Below, piece by piece: positions 42,308 through 50,725 of a stretch of DNA of 64,000 bases. How positions within the stretch are numbered: position 1 is the first letter of the stretch; each line of letters starts with the position of its first letter. The stretch lies in the NCBI RefSeq assembly GCF_011299595.1, contig NZ_CP049867.1, positions 1,674,001-1,738,000 of the forward strand. Reading direction: 5' to 3'. The DNA comes from Nocardioides sp. HDW12B. GTDB taxonomy: Bacteria; Actinomycetota; Actinomycetes; Propionibacteriales; Nocardioidaceae. The translations under genes were made by a program, and so were the position numbers. The notes beneath the pieces are model-generated. The model ran no database searches, was not told the DNA's origin, and was given only the letters and a program-made list of their open reading frames with translations.

Positions 42308-43345
42308 ATGAAACTGGGTCTGCAGCTGGGGTACTGGGGAGCGCGACCGCCGGAGGGCGTCGCCGAGATGGTCGCGGAGGCGGAGCGCTGCGGCTTCGAC
42401 GCCGTCTTCACCGCCGAGGCGTGGGGGAGCGACGCGTTCACCCCGCTGGCGTGGTGGGGCAAGGACACCGAGCGGCTGCGGCTCGGCACCTCCATCGTGC
42501 AGATGTCGGGACGCACGCCGACCTCGATCGCCATGCACACGCTGACGCTCGACCACCTCTCGAACGGCCGCGTCATCCTCGGCATGGGCGTCTCGGGTCC
42601 GCAGGTGGTGGAGGGCTGGTACGGCCAGCCGTTCTCCAAGCCGCTGGCCCGCACCCGCGAGGTCGTCGACATCATCCGCCAGGTCCTCGCCCGGCAGGGC
42701 CCGGTCACCAACGACGGCCCGCACTACCCGCTGCCGTTCCACGGCGAGGGCTCGGTCGGTCTCGGCAAGCCACTGAAGCCGATCACCCACCCGCTGCGCG
42801 CTGACGTCCCGATCTGGCTCGGCGCGGAGGGCCCCAAGAACGTCGCCCAGACCGCCGAGATCGCCGACGGCTGGCTCCCGATCTTCTACTCCCCGGCCTC
42901 GGCCGACATGTACCGCCCGTGGCTGGCCGAGGGATTCGCCCGCGAGGGCGCGCGGCACACGCCCGAGACGTTCGAGATCGCCGCCACCTGCCACCTCGAG
43001 GTCACCGACGACCGGCCCCGCGCCCTCGAGGCGATGAAGCCGTTCGCGGCGCTCTACATGGGCGGGATGGGCGCGAAGGAGGCGAACTTCCACAAGCAGG
43101 TCTTCGAGCGGATGGGGTACGCCGACACCGCCGACCGGGTCCAGGAGCTCTACCTCGACGGCCGCAAGGACGAGGCGACCGCCCTCATCCCCGACGAGCT
43201 CGTCGACGACATCCACATCATCGGCGACGCCGCCCTCGTCAAGGACCGCGTGCAGCAGTGGGAGGACGCCGGGGTGACGACCTTGCTGCTCTCGTGCCGC
43301 TCGGCCGACGAGATCCGACAGGTGGCCGAGGTCGTGCTGGGGTGA
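42308..43345 (+). CDS. LLM-class F420-dependent oxidoreductase, Rv3520c-type
   Basis: A 345-residue luciferase-like TIM-barrel protein. It has MKLGLQLGYWGARPPEGVAE, FDAVFTAEAWGSDAFTPLAW, LGTSIVQMSGRTPTSIAMHT, LGMGVSGPQVVEGWYG and PIWLGAEGPKNVAQTAEIAD. The family uses coenzyme F420 (or FMN). Rv3520c is the divergent neighbour of Rv3521 in the mycobacterial sterol locus, as here. The exact steroid substrate is not established. The ATG at 42308 is preferred; an in-frame GTG at 42299 is the alternative. Confidence 0.87.
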   Translation: MKLGLQLGYWGARPPEGVAEMVAEAERCGFDAVFTAEAWGSDAFTPLAWWGKDTERLRLGTSIVQMSGRTPTSIAMHTLTLDHLSNGRVILGMGVSGPQVVEGWYGQPFSKPLARTREVVDIIRQVLARQGPVTNDGPHYPLPFHGEGSVGLGKPLKPITHPLRADVPIWLGAEGPKNVAQTAEIADGWLPIFYSPASADMYRPWLAEGFAREGARHTPETFEIAATCHLEVTDDRPRALEAMKPFAALYMGGMGAKEANFHKQVFERMGYADTADRVQELYLDGRKDEATALIPDELVDDIHIIGDAALVKDRVQQWEDAGVTTLLLSCRSADEIRQVAEVVLG

Positions 43346-44985
43346 GCGGGCGTCCGGGTGGGGGACTCGGATCCGTCGCCTCGCTGGCCCGTCGGCGCCC
43401 GCCCATCGGGCGCCTCGTCGGTGCCTACGGCCTGTTCATCCTCAGCGAGTACGTCGCCTGGGTCGTCGTCCTCGTCATCGCGTTCAAGCGCGGCGGTGCC
43501 ACCGAGGCGGGGCTCGTCGCACTGGCCCAGCTGGCCCCGGCCGCCGTCGCGGCGCCGTACATCGCACGCCTCTGCGACCGCTACCCGCCCTGGACCGTGC
43601 TCTACGGCGGGTACGTCGTGCAGGGCGCCGGTCTGGTCGTGGCCGGTGGTGCGGCGGCGCTCGGCGACGTCCTCGGGGTGTACGTCGGCTCCGTGGTCGC
43701 CTCGGTGGCCGTCGTCACCGCGCGTCCGGCGCAGGCCGCGCTGCTGCCCCGCCTGGCCACCGCCCCGGAGGACCTGACCGAGGCCAACGTGCTGGTCGGC
43801 TGGATCGAGAACCTCGGCGTGATCGCCTCCGGCCTGGTCGCCGGCTGGCTGCTCGCCGCGTCCGGACCGACCGCGGGGCTGGTGCTCGCGGGCGTCGCGA
43901 GCCTGCTGGGCGGGGCGATGGTGTGGAAGCTCGGCCACCGGGTGGTCGTCGGCCACGACGCCTCACACCTCGCCGCCGAGCACGGCCCGCGTCCCCGGCT
44001 GGGCCCCGAGGCCAGGCTGCTGCTGGCGCTGCTGACGGTGCAGTGGGTCCTCATCGGCGGTCTCGACGTGCTCTTCGTGGTCATCGCCATCGACGTGCTG
44101 GGGGCCGGCGACGGCTGGGTGGGCTACCTGCAGACCGGTTTCGGGATCGGGGGACTGCTCGCCACCGTCGTCGCCGCGCTGCTCGTGGGGCGTCGGCTGG
44201 CGTGGCCCATCCTCGGCTCGGCGGTGGCCGCCGGCGCCTGCCTCGCGCTGGTCGCCGTCGCCCCGGGCGTGTGGACCTCCGCGGTGCTGCTGGCGCTGGT
44301 GGGAGCGTTCCGGTCCCTGCTCGACGTGGCCGGGCGGACACTGCTGCAACGGTCGGTGCCTCCGCACCTGCTGGGCCGGGTCTTCGGCCAGCTCGAGGGG
44401 CTAACCATGGCCGCCCTCGCCGTCGGCTCCCTGCTGGTGCCGGTGTTCGTCGAGCTCGGCGGCGACCGGGGAGCCATCGTCGGCATTGCGCTGGTGCTGC
44501 CGCTGGTCGCGCTCCTCGGCGGTCGCCGGCTGATGTCGGTGGACGCGGCCGCGACCGTGCCCGTCGTGGAGATCAGCCTGCTGCGCGACATGCGGATGTT
44601 CGGCGGCCTGCCCCCACCGGCGCTGGAGTCGGTGGCGATGGCCATGGAGCGACGGACCCTCGCACCCGACGAGGTCCTGATCCGCGAGGGCGACCCGGGG
44701 GACGCCTACTACGTCATCGCCGACGGTGCGCTGCACATCGAGCGCGGCGGCCGCTCGCTCGGGCTGCGGCACCGCGGGGACGGGGTGGGGGAGATCGCCC
44801 TGCTGACCGGTACGCCGCGGACCGCGACCGTCTCCGCCCACGGTGCGGCGACCGTCTACGAGCTGGGGCGCCAGCCGTTCCTCGCCGCCGTCAGCGGGCA
44901 CCCCGGGACCACCGGGCTGCACCCGGTGGCCGCCACCATCCTCGACGAGCGGCTGCGCGACGACGACCCCGCCGCCGACGCCTGA
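43342..44985 (+). CDS. MFS transporter fused to a cyclic-nucleotide-binding domain
   Basis: The 547-residue protein begins with a multi-helix major facilitator region (about 20-400; LFILSEYVAWVVVLVIAFKR, PYIARLCDRYPPWTVLYGGY). It ends with a complete cNMP-binding domain at about 415-530 (LLRDMRMFGGLPPPALESVA, IREGDPGDAYYVIADGALHI, GVGEIALLTGTPRTATVSAH). The phosphate-binding cassette GEIALLTGTPRTA keeps the conserved Glu and Arg. The GTG start overlaps the F420 oxidoreductase stop (GTGA), so it is probably cotranscribed with a sterol gene. The substrate is unknown. Confidence 0.85.
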   Translation: MSGRPGGGLGSVASLARRRPPIGRLVGAYGLFILSEYVAWVVVLVIAFKRGGATEAGLVALAQLAPAAVAAPYIARLCDRYPPWTVLYGGYVVQGAGLVVAGGAAALGDVLGVYVGSVVASVAVVTARPAQAALLPRLATAPEDLTEANVLVGWIENLGVIASGLVAGWLLAASGPTAGLVLAGVASLLGGAMVWKLGHRVVVGHDASHLAAEHGPRPRLGPEARLLLALLTVQWVLIGGLDVLFVVIAIDVLGAGDGWVGYLQTGFGIGGLLATVVAALLVGRRLAWPILGSAVAAGACLALVAVAPGVWTSAVLLALVGAFRSLLDVAGRTLLQRSVPPHLLGRVFGQLEGLTMAALAVGSLLVPVFVELGGDRGAIVGIALVLPLVALLGGRRLMSVDAAATVPVVEISLLRDMRMFGGLPPPALESVAMAMERRTLAPDEVLIREGDPGDAYYVIADGALHIERGGRSLGLRHRGDGVGEIALLTGTPRTATVSAHGAATVYELGRQPFLAAVSGHPGTTGLHPVAATILDERLRDDDPAADA

Positions 44986-44997
44986 CCCTCACCGCTC

Positions 44998-45087
44998 GCG
45001 AAGCGTCACGTGTGTACGCGCGAAGCGTCACGTGTGTACGCGCGAGACGTCGCGTGTGTACGCGCGGAACGTCTCTCGCGCACACGC
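44998..45087. repeat. 22-bp tandem repeat in a convergent intergenic region
   Basis: GCGAAGCGTCACGTGTGTAC plus GC occurs at 44998-45019 and 45020-45041 exactly, and a third diverged copy at 45042-45063. A fourth, partly inverted copy (45064-45087) ends CGCGCACACGC and can pair with GCGTGTGTACGCG of copy 3, forming a hairpin. It lies between the convergent MFS-cNMP and lipoprotein genes, where a bidirectional terminator is expected. Confidence 0.85.
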
Positions 45088-45088
45088 C

Positions 45089-45562
45089 TCACTCGCCGCC
45101 CGGGCACCCGTCGGTGGTGTCGACCAGCCAGCCCCGCAGGTGCACCAGGCTGAGCCGCGTGTGCGCCGTACCGTCGGGCCGCAGCACCCAGGCGGTCCCG
45201 CCGTCCTCGGTCATGACGAACGACTCACCCGCGGCGAGCCTGCGCTCGACGGCCTCCTCGGGCGTCGGGTCGCCCTTCGCCCCCGCGGCGAAGTCGAAGA
45301 AGCCGGTCGCCCGTGCGCCGTCCGCGCACACGATCCCCGGTCGCGGGTCGCCCGGACCGAGCCGGGTCGGCACGCCGGCGGCCTTGCCGACCGGCTCCGA
45401 GGTCGTTCGCGGCGCCGGGCTCGACGCAGCCGCGGTGGGAGCGTCGCCGACCCCGGCCTCGGGACCCTCGTCGCGGGCATCCCCGCACCCCGCGACGAGG
45501 GTCGCGAGGAGGACACCGGTCGCCACACGGGCGCGGACCTGTCGCCGTACTCGTGGGGTCAT
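45089..45562 (-). CDS. Putative lipoprotein of unknown function
   Basis: A 157-residue protein from the ATG at 45562, which has GGAGGA six bases upstream. It shows a basic start, a hydrophobic helix and a lipobox LVAG-Cys. A Thr/Ser/Pro-rich linker leads to a domain with GIVCADGARATGFFDFAAGA, RRLAAGESFVMTEDGGTAWV and LRGWLVDTTDGC. It is expected to be anchored outside the membrane. No family is recognised. Confidence 0.65.
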   Translation of the reverse strand: MTPRVRRQVRARVATGVLLATLVAGCGDARDEGPEAGVGDAPTAAASSPAPRTTSEPVGKAAGVPTRLGPGDPRPGIVCADGARATGFFDFAAGAKGDPTPEEAVERRLAAGESFVMTEDGGTAWVLRPDGTAHTRLSLVHLRGWLVDTTDGCPGGE

Positions 45563-45641
45563 GGTTCCTCCTCCACCCTGGGACGCACGCCGGAACCTCC
45601 AGGTTCCCACTCGCGCAGCCCGCGCGGCCGTTGTCGGTCTC

Positions 45642-45655
45642 TGGAACACGTTCTA
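45642..45655 (+). promoter_or_regulatory. KstR box upstream of the acyl-CoA ligase gene
   Basis: TGGAACACGTTCTA fits all defined positions of TnnAACnnGTTnnA and ends 10 bases before the ATG at 45666. The transcript probably has a very short leader, and the box would block the promoter directly. Confidence 0.83.
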
Positions 45656-45665
45656 GTCTGACCCG

Positions 45666-47240
45666 ATGCCCGACCTCGACCTCCGCACCGGCCCCCACAA
45701 CGGCCACCTCCTCGTCCACGCCCTGCGCCGCCACCGGGACGCCCCGGTGCTGCACATCGACGGCGACACCTGGACCGGCCAGGACCTGGCCGACCGCACG
45801 AGCTGCTTCATCCAGGCGCTCGACGAGGTCGGCGTCGGAAGCGGGTCGACCGTGGGACTGCTCGCCCTCAACCGCCCGGAGGTGCTGGTCAGCATCGGCG
45901 CCGGCCAGCTGCTCGGGCTGCGTCGTACGGCGCTGCACCCGCTCGGCTCGGTGGACGACCACGCCTACGTGCTCGCCGACGCCGGCGTCGAGACGCTCAT
46001 CGTCGACCCGCTCTTCGCCGACCGCGCCCGCGCGCTGCTCGAGCGGGTCGACTGCCTCACCCAGGTGCTGACCTTCGGCCCGAGCGACCTCGGCACCGAC
46101 ATCAGCGCGCTCACCGACAAGCAGACGCCGGAGCCGCTGGTCCCGCTCGACCTGCCGCCCGACACGGTCGTCGGCATCACCTACACCGGCGGCACCACCG
46201 GCAAGCCGAAGGGCGTCGTCGGCACCACCGGCTCGATCGCGACCATGACCACGGTCCAGCTCGCCGAGTGGGAGTGGCCCGAGCAGCCCCGCTTCCTCAT
46301 GTGCACCCCGCTCAGCCACGCGGGGGCGGCGTTCTTCCTGCCCACGCTCATGGCCGGCGGGTCGATGGTCGTCCTGCCGCGCTTCGACCCCGCCGAGGTG
46401 CTGGAGGCGATCGAGCGGCACCGGGTCAGCGCCACCATGCTGGTGCCGAGCATGCTCTACGCGCTCATGGACCACCCGGACAGCCGCACTCGCGACCTGT
46501 CGAGCCTCGAGACGATCTACTACGGCGCTTCCGCCATCAACCCGACCCGGCTGGCCGAGGGGGTCGAGCGCTTCGGCCCGATCTTCGCGCAGTACTACGG
46601 CCAGTCCGAGGCGCCGATGGTCATCACCTACCTCGCCAAGGCCGACCACCTGCGCCGCGACAAGCTCGCCTCCTGCGGCCGCCCGAGCGCGTTCCTGCGC
46701 ACGGCGCTGCTCGACGAGACCGGCGAGCGCGTCCCGGTCGGCGAGCCGGGGGAGATCTGCGTCGCCGGGCCGCTGCTCGCGGCCGGCTACTGGAACCTGC
46801 CCGACGAGACCGCCGAGACCTTCCGAGACGGGTGGCTGCACACCGGCGACGTCGCGCGTGAGGACGAGGACGGCTTCTGGTACATCGTCGACCGCACCAA
46901 GGACATGATCGTCACCGGTGGCTTCAACGTCTTCCCCCGCGAGGTCGAGGACGTCGTCGCCGAGCACCCCGCGGTCGCCCAGGTCGGCGTCATCGGCGTA
47001 CCGGACGAGAAGTGGGGGGAGGCCGTCACCGCCGTTGTCGTGCTGCGCGAGGGGTACGACGACGGGGCGCGCGAGCGCGTCACCGCCGAGATCCAGGAGG
47101 CGGTCAAGCAGCGCAAGGGCTCGGTCCACACCCCCAAGCAGGTCGAGTACGTCGACGCCCTCCCGCTCACCGCCCTGGGCAAGCCCGACAAGAAGACGCT
47201 GCGGGCGACGTACTGGCAGGGCCACGCCCGCTCCGTCTAG
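45666..47240 (+). CDS. FadD-family acyl-CoA synthetase of the KstR regulon
   Basis: A 524-residue ANL-superfamily ligase. It has the AMP-binding P-loop TYTGGTTGKPKGVVG, QYYGQSEAPMVITY, the GWLHTGDVAREDEDGFWYIV hinge region, and the catalytic Lys in ALPLTALGKPDKKTLR. A KstR box directly upstream places it in sterol catabolism. It is distinct from the FadD19-type at 50726. FadD17 (C5 side-chain CoA ligase) is a candidate identity, but I cannot prove which sterol acid it activates. Confidence 0.87.
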   Translation: MPDLDLRTGPHNGHLLVHALRRHRDAPVLHIDGDTWTGQDLADRTSCFIQALDEVGVGSGSTVGLLALNRPEVLVSIGAGQLLGLRRTALHPLGSVDDHAYVLADAGVETLIVDPLFADRARALLERVDCLTQVLTFGPSDLGTDISALTDKQTPEPLVPLDLPPDTVVGITYTGGTTGKPKGVVGTTGSIATMTTVQLAEWEWPEQPRFLMCTPLSHAGAAFFLPTLMAGGSMVVLPRFDPAEVLEAIERHRVSATMLVPSMLYALMDHPDSRTRDLSSLETIYYGASAINPTRLAEGVERFGPIFAQYYGQSEAPMVITYLAKADHLRRDKLASCGRPSAFLRTALLDETGERVPVGEPGEICVAGPLLAAGYWNLPDETAETFRDGWLHTGDVAREDEDGFWYIVDRTKDMIVTGGFNVFPREVEDVVAEHPAVAQVGVIGVPDEKWGEAVTAVVVLREGYDDGARERVTAEIQEAVKQRKGSVHTPKQVEYVDALPLTALGKPDKKTLRATYWQGHARSV

Positions 47241-47250
47241 GCGCACATTT

Positions 47251-47317
47251 CGTTCAAAAGAATGTTCAGAAGTGACTCACCACGCTCGAGGTGCAGTTCT
47301 GAACGTTCTTTTGAACG
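47251..47317. repeat. Intergenic inverted repeat, family member 2 (21-25-21), convergent
   Basis: The arm 47251-47271 pairs with 47297-47317 around a 25-base loop; one position is a G-U pair in plus-strand RNA. The right arm is identical to that of member 1 at 38855. It lies between the convergent ligase and ATPase/PAS genes and may act as a terminator for both. Confidence 0.88.
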
Positions 47318-47330
47318 GAATCCTCAGCCC

Positions 47331-48614
47331 TCAGGCGGGGGTGAGGTGGGCGGTGAAGAGGCGCCGGTCGTGGGACAGGGCGCGGGAGCGGACCAGCACC
47401 TCGACGAGGACCTCGTGGCCGTCGGCACACAGGGCCGGGACCGTCACGGGCGTGTCGATCAGCGGGCCCCGCCCGGCGAAGAGGTGCAGGGTCACCCCGG
47501 CGAGGTGGGCCTGGCGGAACCGCTCGGGGATGACGTCGATCAGCCGGCCCCCCACCAGCGCGGCGGGGTCGGGGTAGCCGAGCGCCGTCGCCGCGGCGTG
47601 GCTGACCGCGACCACGGTGCCGCTGTCGTCGGCGGCGATGACGGCCTCGGCCGACTGCTGCACCACGGAGGCGTCCCACCGCAGCGGCGGGGCGGACGCG
47701 GGGGGTCCGCGGCGCACGGACGGGTCCCAGGTGACGGGGGCGTCGCCGGCCGCCTGCCGGGCCACCTCCTGGCAGATCCACCGTCGGAAGTCGCGGATCT
47801 CCGGCTGGATCGGCGGGGTGAGCAGCGACCCGGAGTCGGCCATCTCGGCGGCGTCCTCCAGCAGCCGGTTGAGCACCGCGAAGTGCCGCACCGAGCCGGG
47901 CGGCACCTCGAGCACGATCTCGTCGGCCGACACCAGTGGCTCCACCGCCCCGGCCATCACCTCCTCGGGGGCCTGTCCCAGGTCGGGGCGACGGATCTGC
48001 TGCTCCATCAGGGCGATCGCGGCGCTCGCCGACGCGTGCTCCTCGAGACCGGACAAGGACTCCTCGTCGAGACGCACCAGGAGGATCTCGCGCAGCAGCG
48101 ACTCCGCGTGGATCTGCCAGGCGGCGTGCAGCAGCAGCGGGACCCGGCGCAGCACCACGGGAACGATGGGCAGCAGGCTGGACCCGCTCATCGGGGTCGG
48201 GTCGTGGTCGGGCAGGTCCGAGACGCCTCCGACCTCGAACCACACCGTCTTCGAGTTCACGCGCGAGCTCACGCCCCACCGCGTGCAGAGCTGGTCGACC
48301 ATGAGCAGTCCGCGGCCGGTCGAGGCCAGGCTGACGTAGTGGCGCGGGACGGGCAGGTGCGCGCTGCGGTCGAGGACCTCGACACGCGCCCCGCCGTCGT
48401 ACAGCACGACGGCGACGTCGATCTCGGTGCCCGCGTGCACCACGGCGTTGGTGACGAGCTCGCTCACGCACAGCTCGGCGGTGTCGAGCAGGTCGGGGTC
48501 GGGCAGCGACGTGCGGAGCGCGGCACGGACCGCGTGGCGGGCCTCGGCGACGCTCGAGGGGTGCGGGCGCAGACGGCGCAGCTCCTGCGAGCGATCTCGA
48601 CTGGGGTCGGTCAC
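47331..48614 (-). CDS. HATPase_c-PAS regulatory protein
   Basis: A 427-residue soluble regulator. Residues 15-130 resemble the SpoIIAB/RsbW-like serine kinase ATPase domain (HAVRAALRTSLPDPD, ELCVSELVTNAVVHAG, STGRGLLMVDQLCTRWGV). A central helical region (150-300) is unassigned. Residues 315-425 form a PAS domain (VVQQSAEAVIAADDSGTVVA, LGYPDPAALVGGRLIDVIPE, RRLFTAHLTPA). No PP2C phosphatase or histidine-kinase phosphoacceptor is present. It could act as an anti-sigma factor kinase with a sensor. The partner is not nearby. Confidence 0.78.
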   Translation of the reverse strand: MTDPSRDRSQELRRLRPHPSSVAEARHAVRAALRTSLPDPDLLDTAELCVSELVTNAVVHAGTEIDVAVVLYDGGARVEVLDRSAHLPVPRHYVSLASTGRGLLMVDQLCTRWGVSSRVNSKTVWFEVGGVSDLPDHDPTPMSGSSLLPIVPVVLRRVPLLLHAAWQIHAESLLREILLVRLDEESLSGLEEHASASAAIALMEQQIRRPDLGQAPEEVMAGAVEPLVSADEIVLEVPPGSVRHFAVLNRLLEDAAEMADSGSLLTPPIQPEIRDFRRWICQEVARQAAGDAPVTWDPSVRRGPPASAPPLRWDASVVQQSAEAVIAADDSGTVVAVSHAAATALGYPDPAALVGGRLIDVIPERFRQAHLAGVTLHLFAGRGPLIDTPVTVPALCADGHEVLVEVLVRSRALSHDRRLFTAHLTPA

Positions 48615-48811
48615 GCGACGTTTCTACCCCACCCGCCCCATGCGACACGCCACAGTTGCGGCGTTCCGACGTACCTCATGCGGAGGAATCCCCGCACGGG
48701 CAGGGATTCCGGCCGCACCCGTGTGGCGGAGCACCTCGCGGGCACCGACGTGCAACCTTTGAGGCGCGTGGTGCGTCTTGAGGTCAGACAACCCGTCGAG
48801 AGGAACACGTC

Positions 48812-49732
48812 ATGTCACGCAGGATCGTCGCTGTCGCCGTCGCGACCGCTGCCCTCGCCGGTGGCGCCTGGGGCGTCGGTTCGGCGTACGCCGACCACCG
48901 CGCCGCCCTGGACGGAGCCCGCCCCAGCGCGGCCGCTCCCGCCCCGGCCCCCACCCCGTCGGTCGACCCGGGCCGCGGCTCGGACCCGAAGGCCGACCCC
49001 TCGGAGCGTCCGGCTCCGCAACGACCCGCTCCGCGGCGCACCCCCGCTCCGCAGGTCACGCTGGAGCCGACGCCCGAGCCCGCACCCGTCCTGCTCGCTC
49101 CCGGCGACCAGGGGCCGGAGGTCCGGGAGATGCAGGCCCGGCTGCGGCAGATCTTCTGGCTCTCCGGCGACGTCACCGACTACTACGGCGACGCCTCGCG
49201 CGCCGCGGTCGCCGGCTTCCAGACCAAGCGCGGGCTGCCCTCGACGGGCTCGCTCGACACCGTGACCCTGGAGCGGCTGGAGGCGATGACCACGGAGCCG
49301 ACCGCGGACGAGCTCGCCAACGTCGAGCCGGAGCCGGTGGACCCGGCCGACGGCGCCGGGCTGGACCCGCGGTGCCTGACCGGGCGCGTGCTGTGCGTCG
49401 ACAAGTCGAGCAGCAGCCTGCGCTGGGTGATCGACGGCGAGGTCCAGCTCACGCTGGACGCGCGCTTCGGCGGCAACGGCTACACCACCCGTGAGGGGCA
49501 GTTCGCGGTGACCTTCAAGGACCGCGACCACGTCTCGAGCCTCTACGACACCTCGATGCCGTTCGCGATGTTCTTCAGCGGCGGCCAGGCCGTGCACTAC
49601 TCGCCCGACTTCGCGGCCACCGGGTACGCCGGCGCGTCCCACGGCTGCGTCAACATCCGTGACTACGACGCCATCGCGGGCCTGTACGACGAGGTGCTCG
49701 TCGGCGACAAGGTCGTCGTGTACTGGTCCTGA
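48812..49732 (+). CDS. L,D-transpeptidase with peptidoglycan-binding domain
   Basis: A 306-residue exported protein. It has a signal peptide or anchor at 1-27 (VAVATAALAGGAWGVGSAYA), a Pro/Ala/Arg-rich linker (35-85), a PG_binding_1 domain at about 92-155 (GDQGPEVREMQARLRQI, RAAVAGFQTKRGLPSTGSLD), and a YkuD catalytic domain with His277/Cys279 in SHGCVNIRD. It forms 3-3 crosslinks or attaches proteins in peptidoglycan. A strong hairpin (49768-49790) follows the stop. Confidence 0.88.
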   Translation: MSRRIVAVAVATAALAGGAWGVGSAYADHRAALDGARPSAAAPAPAPTPSVDPGRGSDPKADPSERPAPQRPAPRRTPAPQVTLEPTPEPAPVLLAPGDQGPEVREMQARLRQIFWLSGDVTDYYGDASRAAVAGFQTKRGLPSTGSLDTVTLERLEAMTTEPTADELANVEPEPVDPADGAGLDPRCLTGRVLCVDKSSSSLRWVIDGEVQLTLDARFGGNGYTTREGQFAVTFKDRDHVSSLYDTSMPFAMFFSGGQAVHYSPDFAATGYAGASHGCVNIRDYDAIAGLYDEVLVGDKVVVYWS

Positions 49733-49767
49733 CCTCCCACAGGCCCAGGCACGACCTCTCTGGCCGT

Positions 49768-49790
49768 CGGGCCGCCCCCGTGGCGGCCCG
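49768..49790. terminator. Bidirectional terminator between ldt and echA19
   Basis: CGGGCCGCC (49768-49776) pairs perfectly with GGCGGCCCG (49782-49790) across a 5-base loop. It is 36 bases after the transpeptidase stop and 58 bases after the convergent echA19 stop, so it suits both. Confidence 0.7.
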
Positions 49791-49799
49791 GCGGCCCTT

Positions 49800-49843
49800 C
49801 CGCGTCCTGCCCGCGTCCCTCCCGCGTCCCTCCCGCGTCCTGC
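49800..49843. repeat. 11-bp tandem repeat downstream of echA19
   Basis: Four consecutive units of CCGCGTCC(T/C)(G/T)C occupy 49800-49810, 49811-49821, 49822-49832 and 49833-49843. The two inner units are identical, as are the two outer ones. It is a short minisatellite 5 bases past the echA19 stop. No coding role is seen. Confidence 0.8.
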
Positions 49844-49847
49844 CGGC

Positions 49848-50636
49848 TCAGCGGCCGGTGAACTGCGGGGCGCGCTTCTCCAGGAAGGCCCGCGGGCCCT
49901 CCTTCGCGTCCTCGCTCGCGAACACCGCGGCCCCGACCTCGGCGTCGGCCTTCCAGGTGTCGTTCTCGTGCAGGCCCTCGCTGTCGCGGATGGTGCGCAG
50001 CACCGCCTGCACCGCGAGCGGTCCGTTCGCCGCGATCAGGCCTGCCAGCTCGTGGGCCTTGGCGAGGGCCTCGCCGTCGGGCACGACGTGGCCGATGAGG
50101 CCGAGCTCGCGGGCCTCGGGCGCCTTGACGTGACGGCCGGTCAGCAGCAGGTCGGCGGCCACGGTGTAGGGGATCTGGCGGGGGAGACGCACGGCGGAGC
50201 CGCCGAGCGGGTAGAGGCCCCACCGCACCTCCGAGACGCCGAAGCGAGCACTCTCTCCGGCGACGCGGATGTCGGTGGCCTGCAGGATCTCGGTGCCGCC
50301 CGCGATCGCCGGCCCCTCCACGGCGGCGATCAGCGGCTTGGTCAGCCGGAAGCCCTTGAGCAGCGACTTGATCACCGACGGGTCGAACGCCCCGCTCTCG
50401 AAGCTGTCGCTGGGGTGGCTGCTGGTCATCGCCGTGAGGTCGGCGCCGGCGCAGAACGCCCCGCCCGCGCCGGTCAGGATCGCGACCCGGACGTCGGGAT
50501 CCTCGTTCACCCGGTCCCAGGCGTCGCTCATGATCGCGAGCATCTCGCCGGACAGCGCGTTGCGCTTCTCGGGCCGGTTCATGGTCACCACGAGGGTGTG
50601 GTCGACGAGCTCGACGAGGGCGTGGGGGACCGACAT
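49848..50636 (-). CDS. echA19: EchA19, steroid side-chain enoyl-CoA hydratase
   Basis: The 262-residue crotonase has the oxyanion-hole and catalytic segments [20 protein letters not shown] and [20 protein letters not shown], with the active Glu region at [20 protein letters not shown]. EchA19 hydrates the 22-ene-24-carboxyl-CoA of sterol side chains. It is divergent from fadD19 around a KstR box, the same arrangement as Rv3516/Rv3515c. The ATG at 50636 has GGAGAG upstream. Confidence 0.88.
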   Translation of the reverse strand: MSVPHALVELVDHTLVVTMNRPEKRNALSGEMLAIMSDAWDRVNEDPDVRVAILTGAGGAFCAGADLTAMTSSHPSDSFESGAFDPSVIKSLLKGFRLTKPLIAAVEGPAIAGGTEILQATDIRVAGESARFGVSEVRWGLYPLGGSAVRLPRQIPYTVAADLLLTGRHVKAPEARELGLIGHVVPDGEALAKAHELAGLIAANGPLAVQAVLRTIRDSEGLHENDTWKADAEVGAAVFASEDAKEGPRAFLEKRAPQFTGR

Positions 50637-50700
50637 GGGCTCTCCTCGGATCGGGGTCCCGGCGGTGCGACCGCCGGTGCCGCTCACCCTAGTCAGAAAC

Positions 50701-50714
50701 GAGAACGTGTTCTA
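50701..50714. promoter_or_regulatory. KstR box between echA19 and fadD19
   Basis: GAGAACGTGTTCTA matches TnnAACnnGTTnnA except for the first base. It lies 12 bases before the fadD19 GTG and 64 bases from the echA19 start, and could control both genes. Confidence 0.8.
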
Positions 50715-50725
50715 GTCTGCCTCCC

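Noticed and set aside
44998-45063. Short CRISPR-like array
   Set aside because: The 22-base units are directly adjacent with no spacers, and no cas genes are present. It is a simple tandem repeat.
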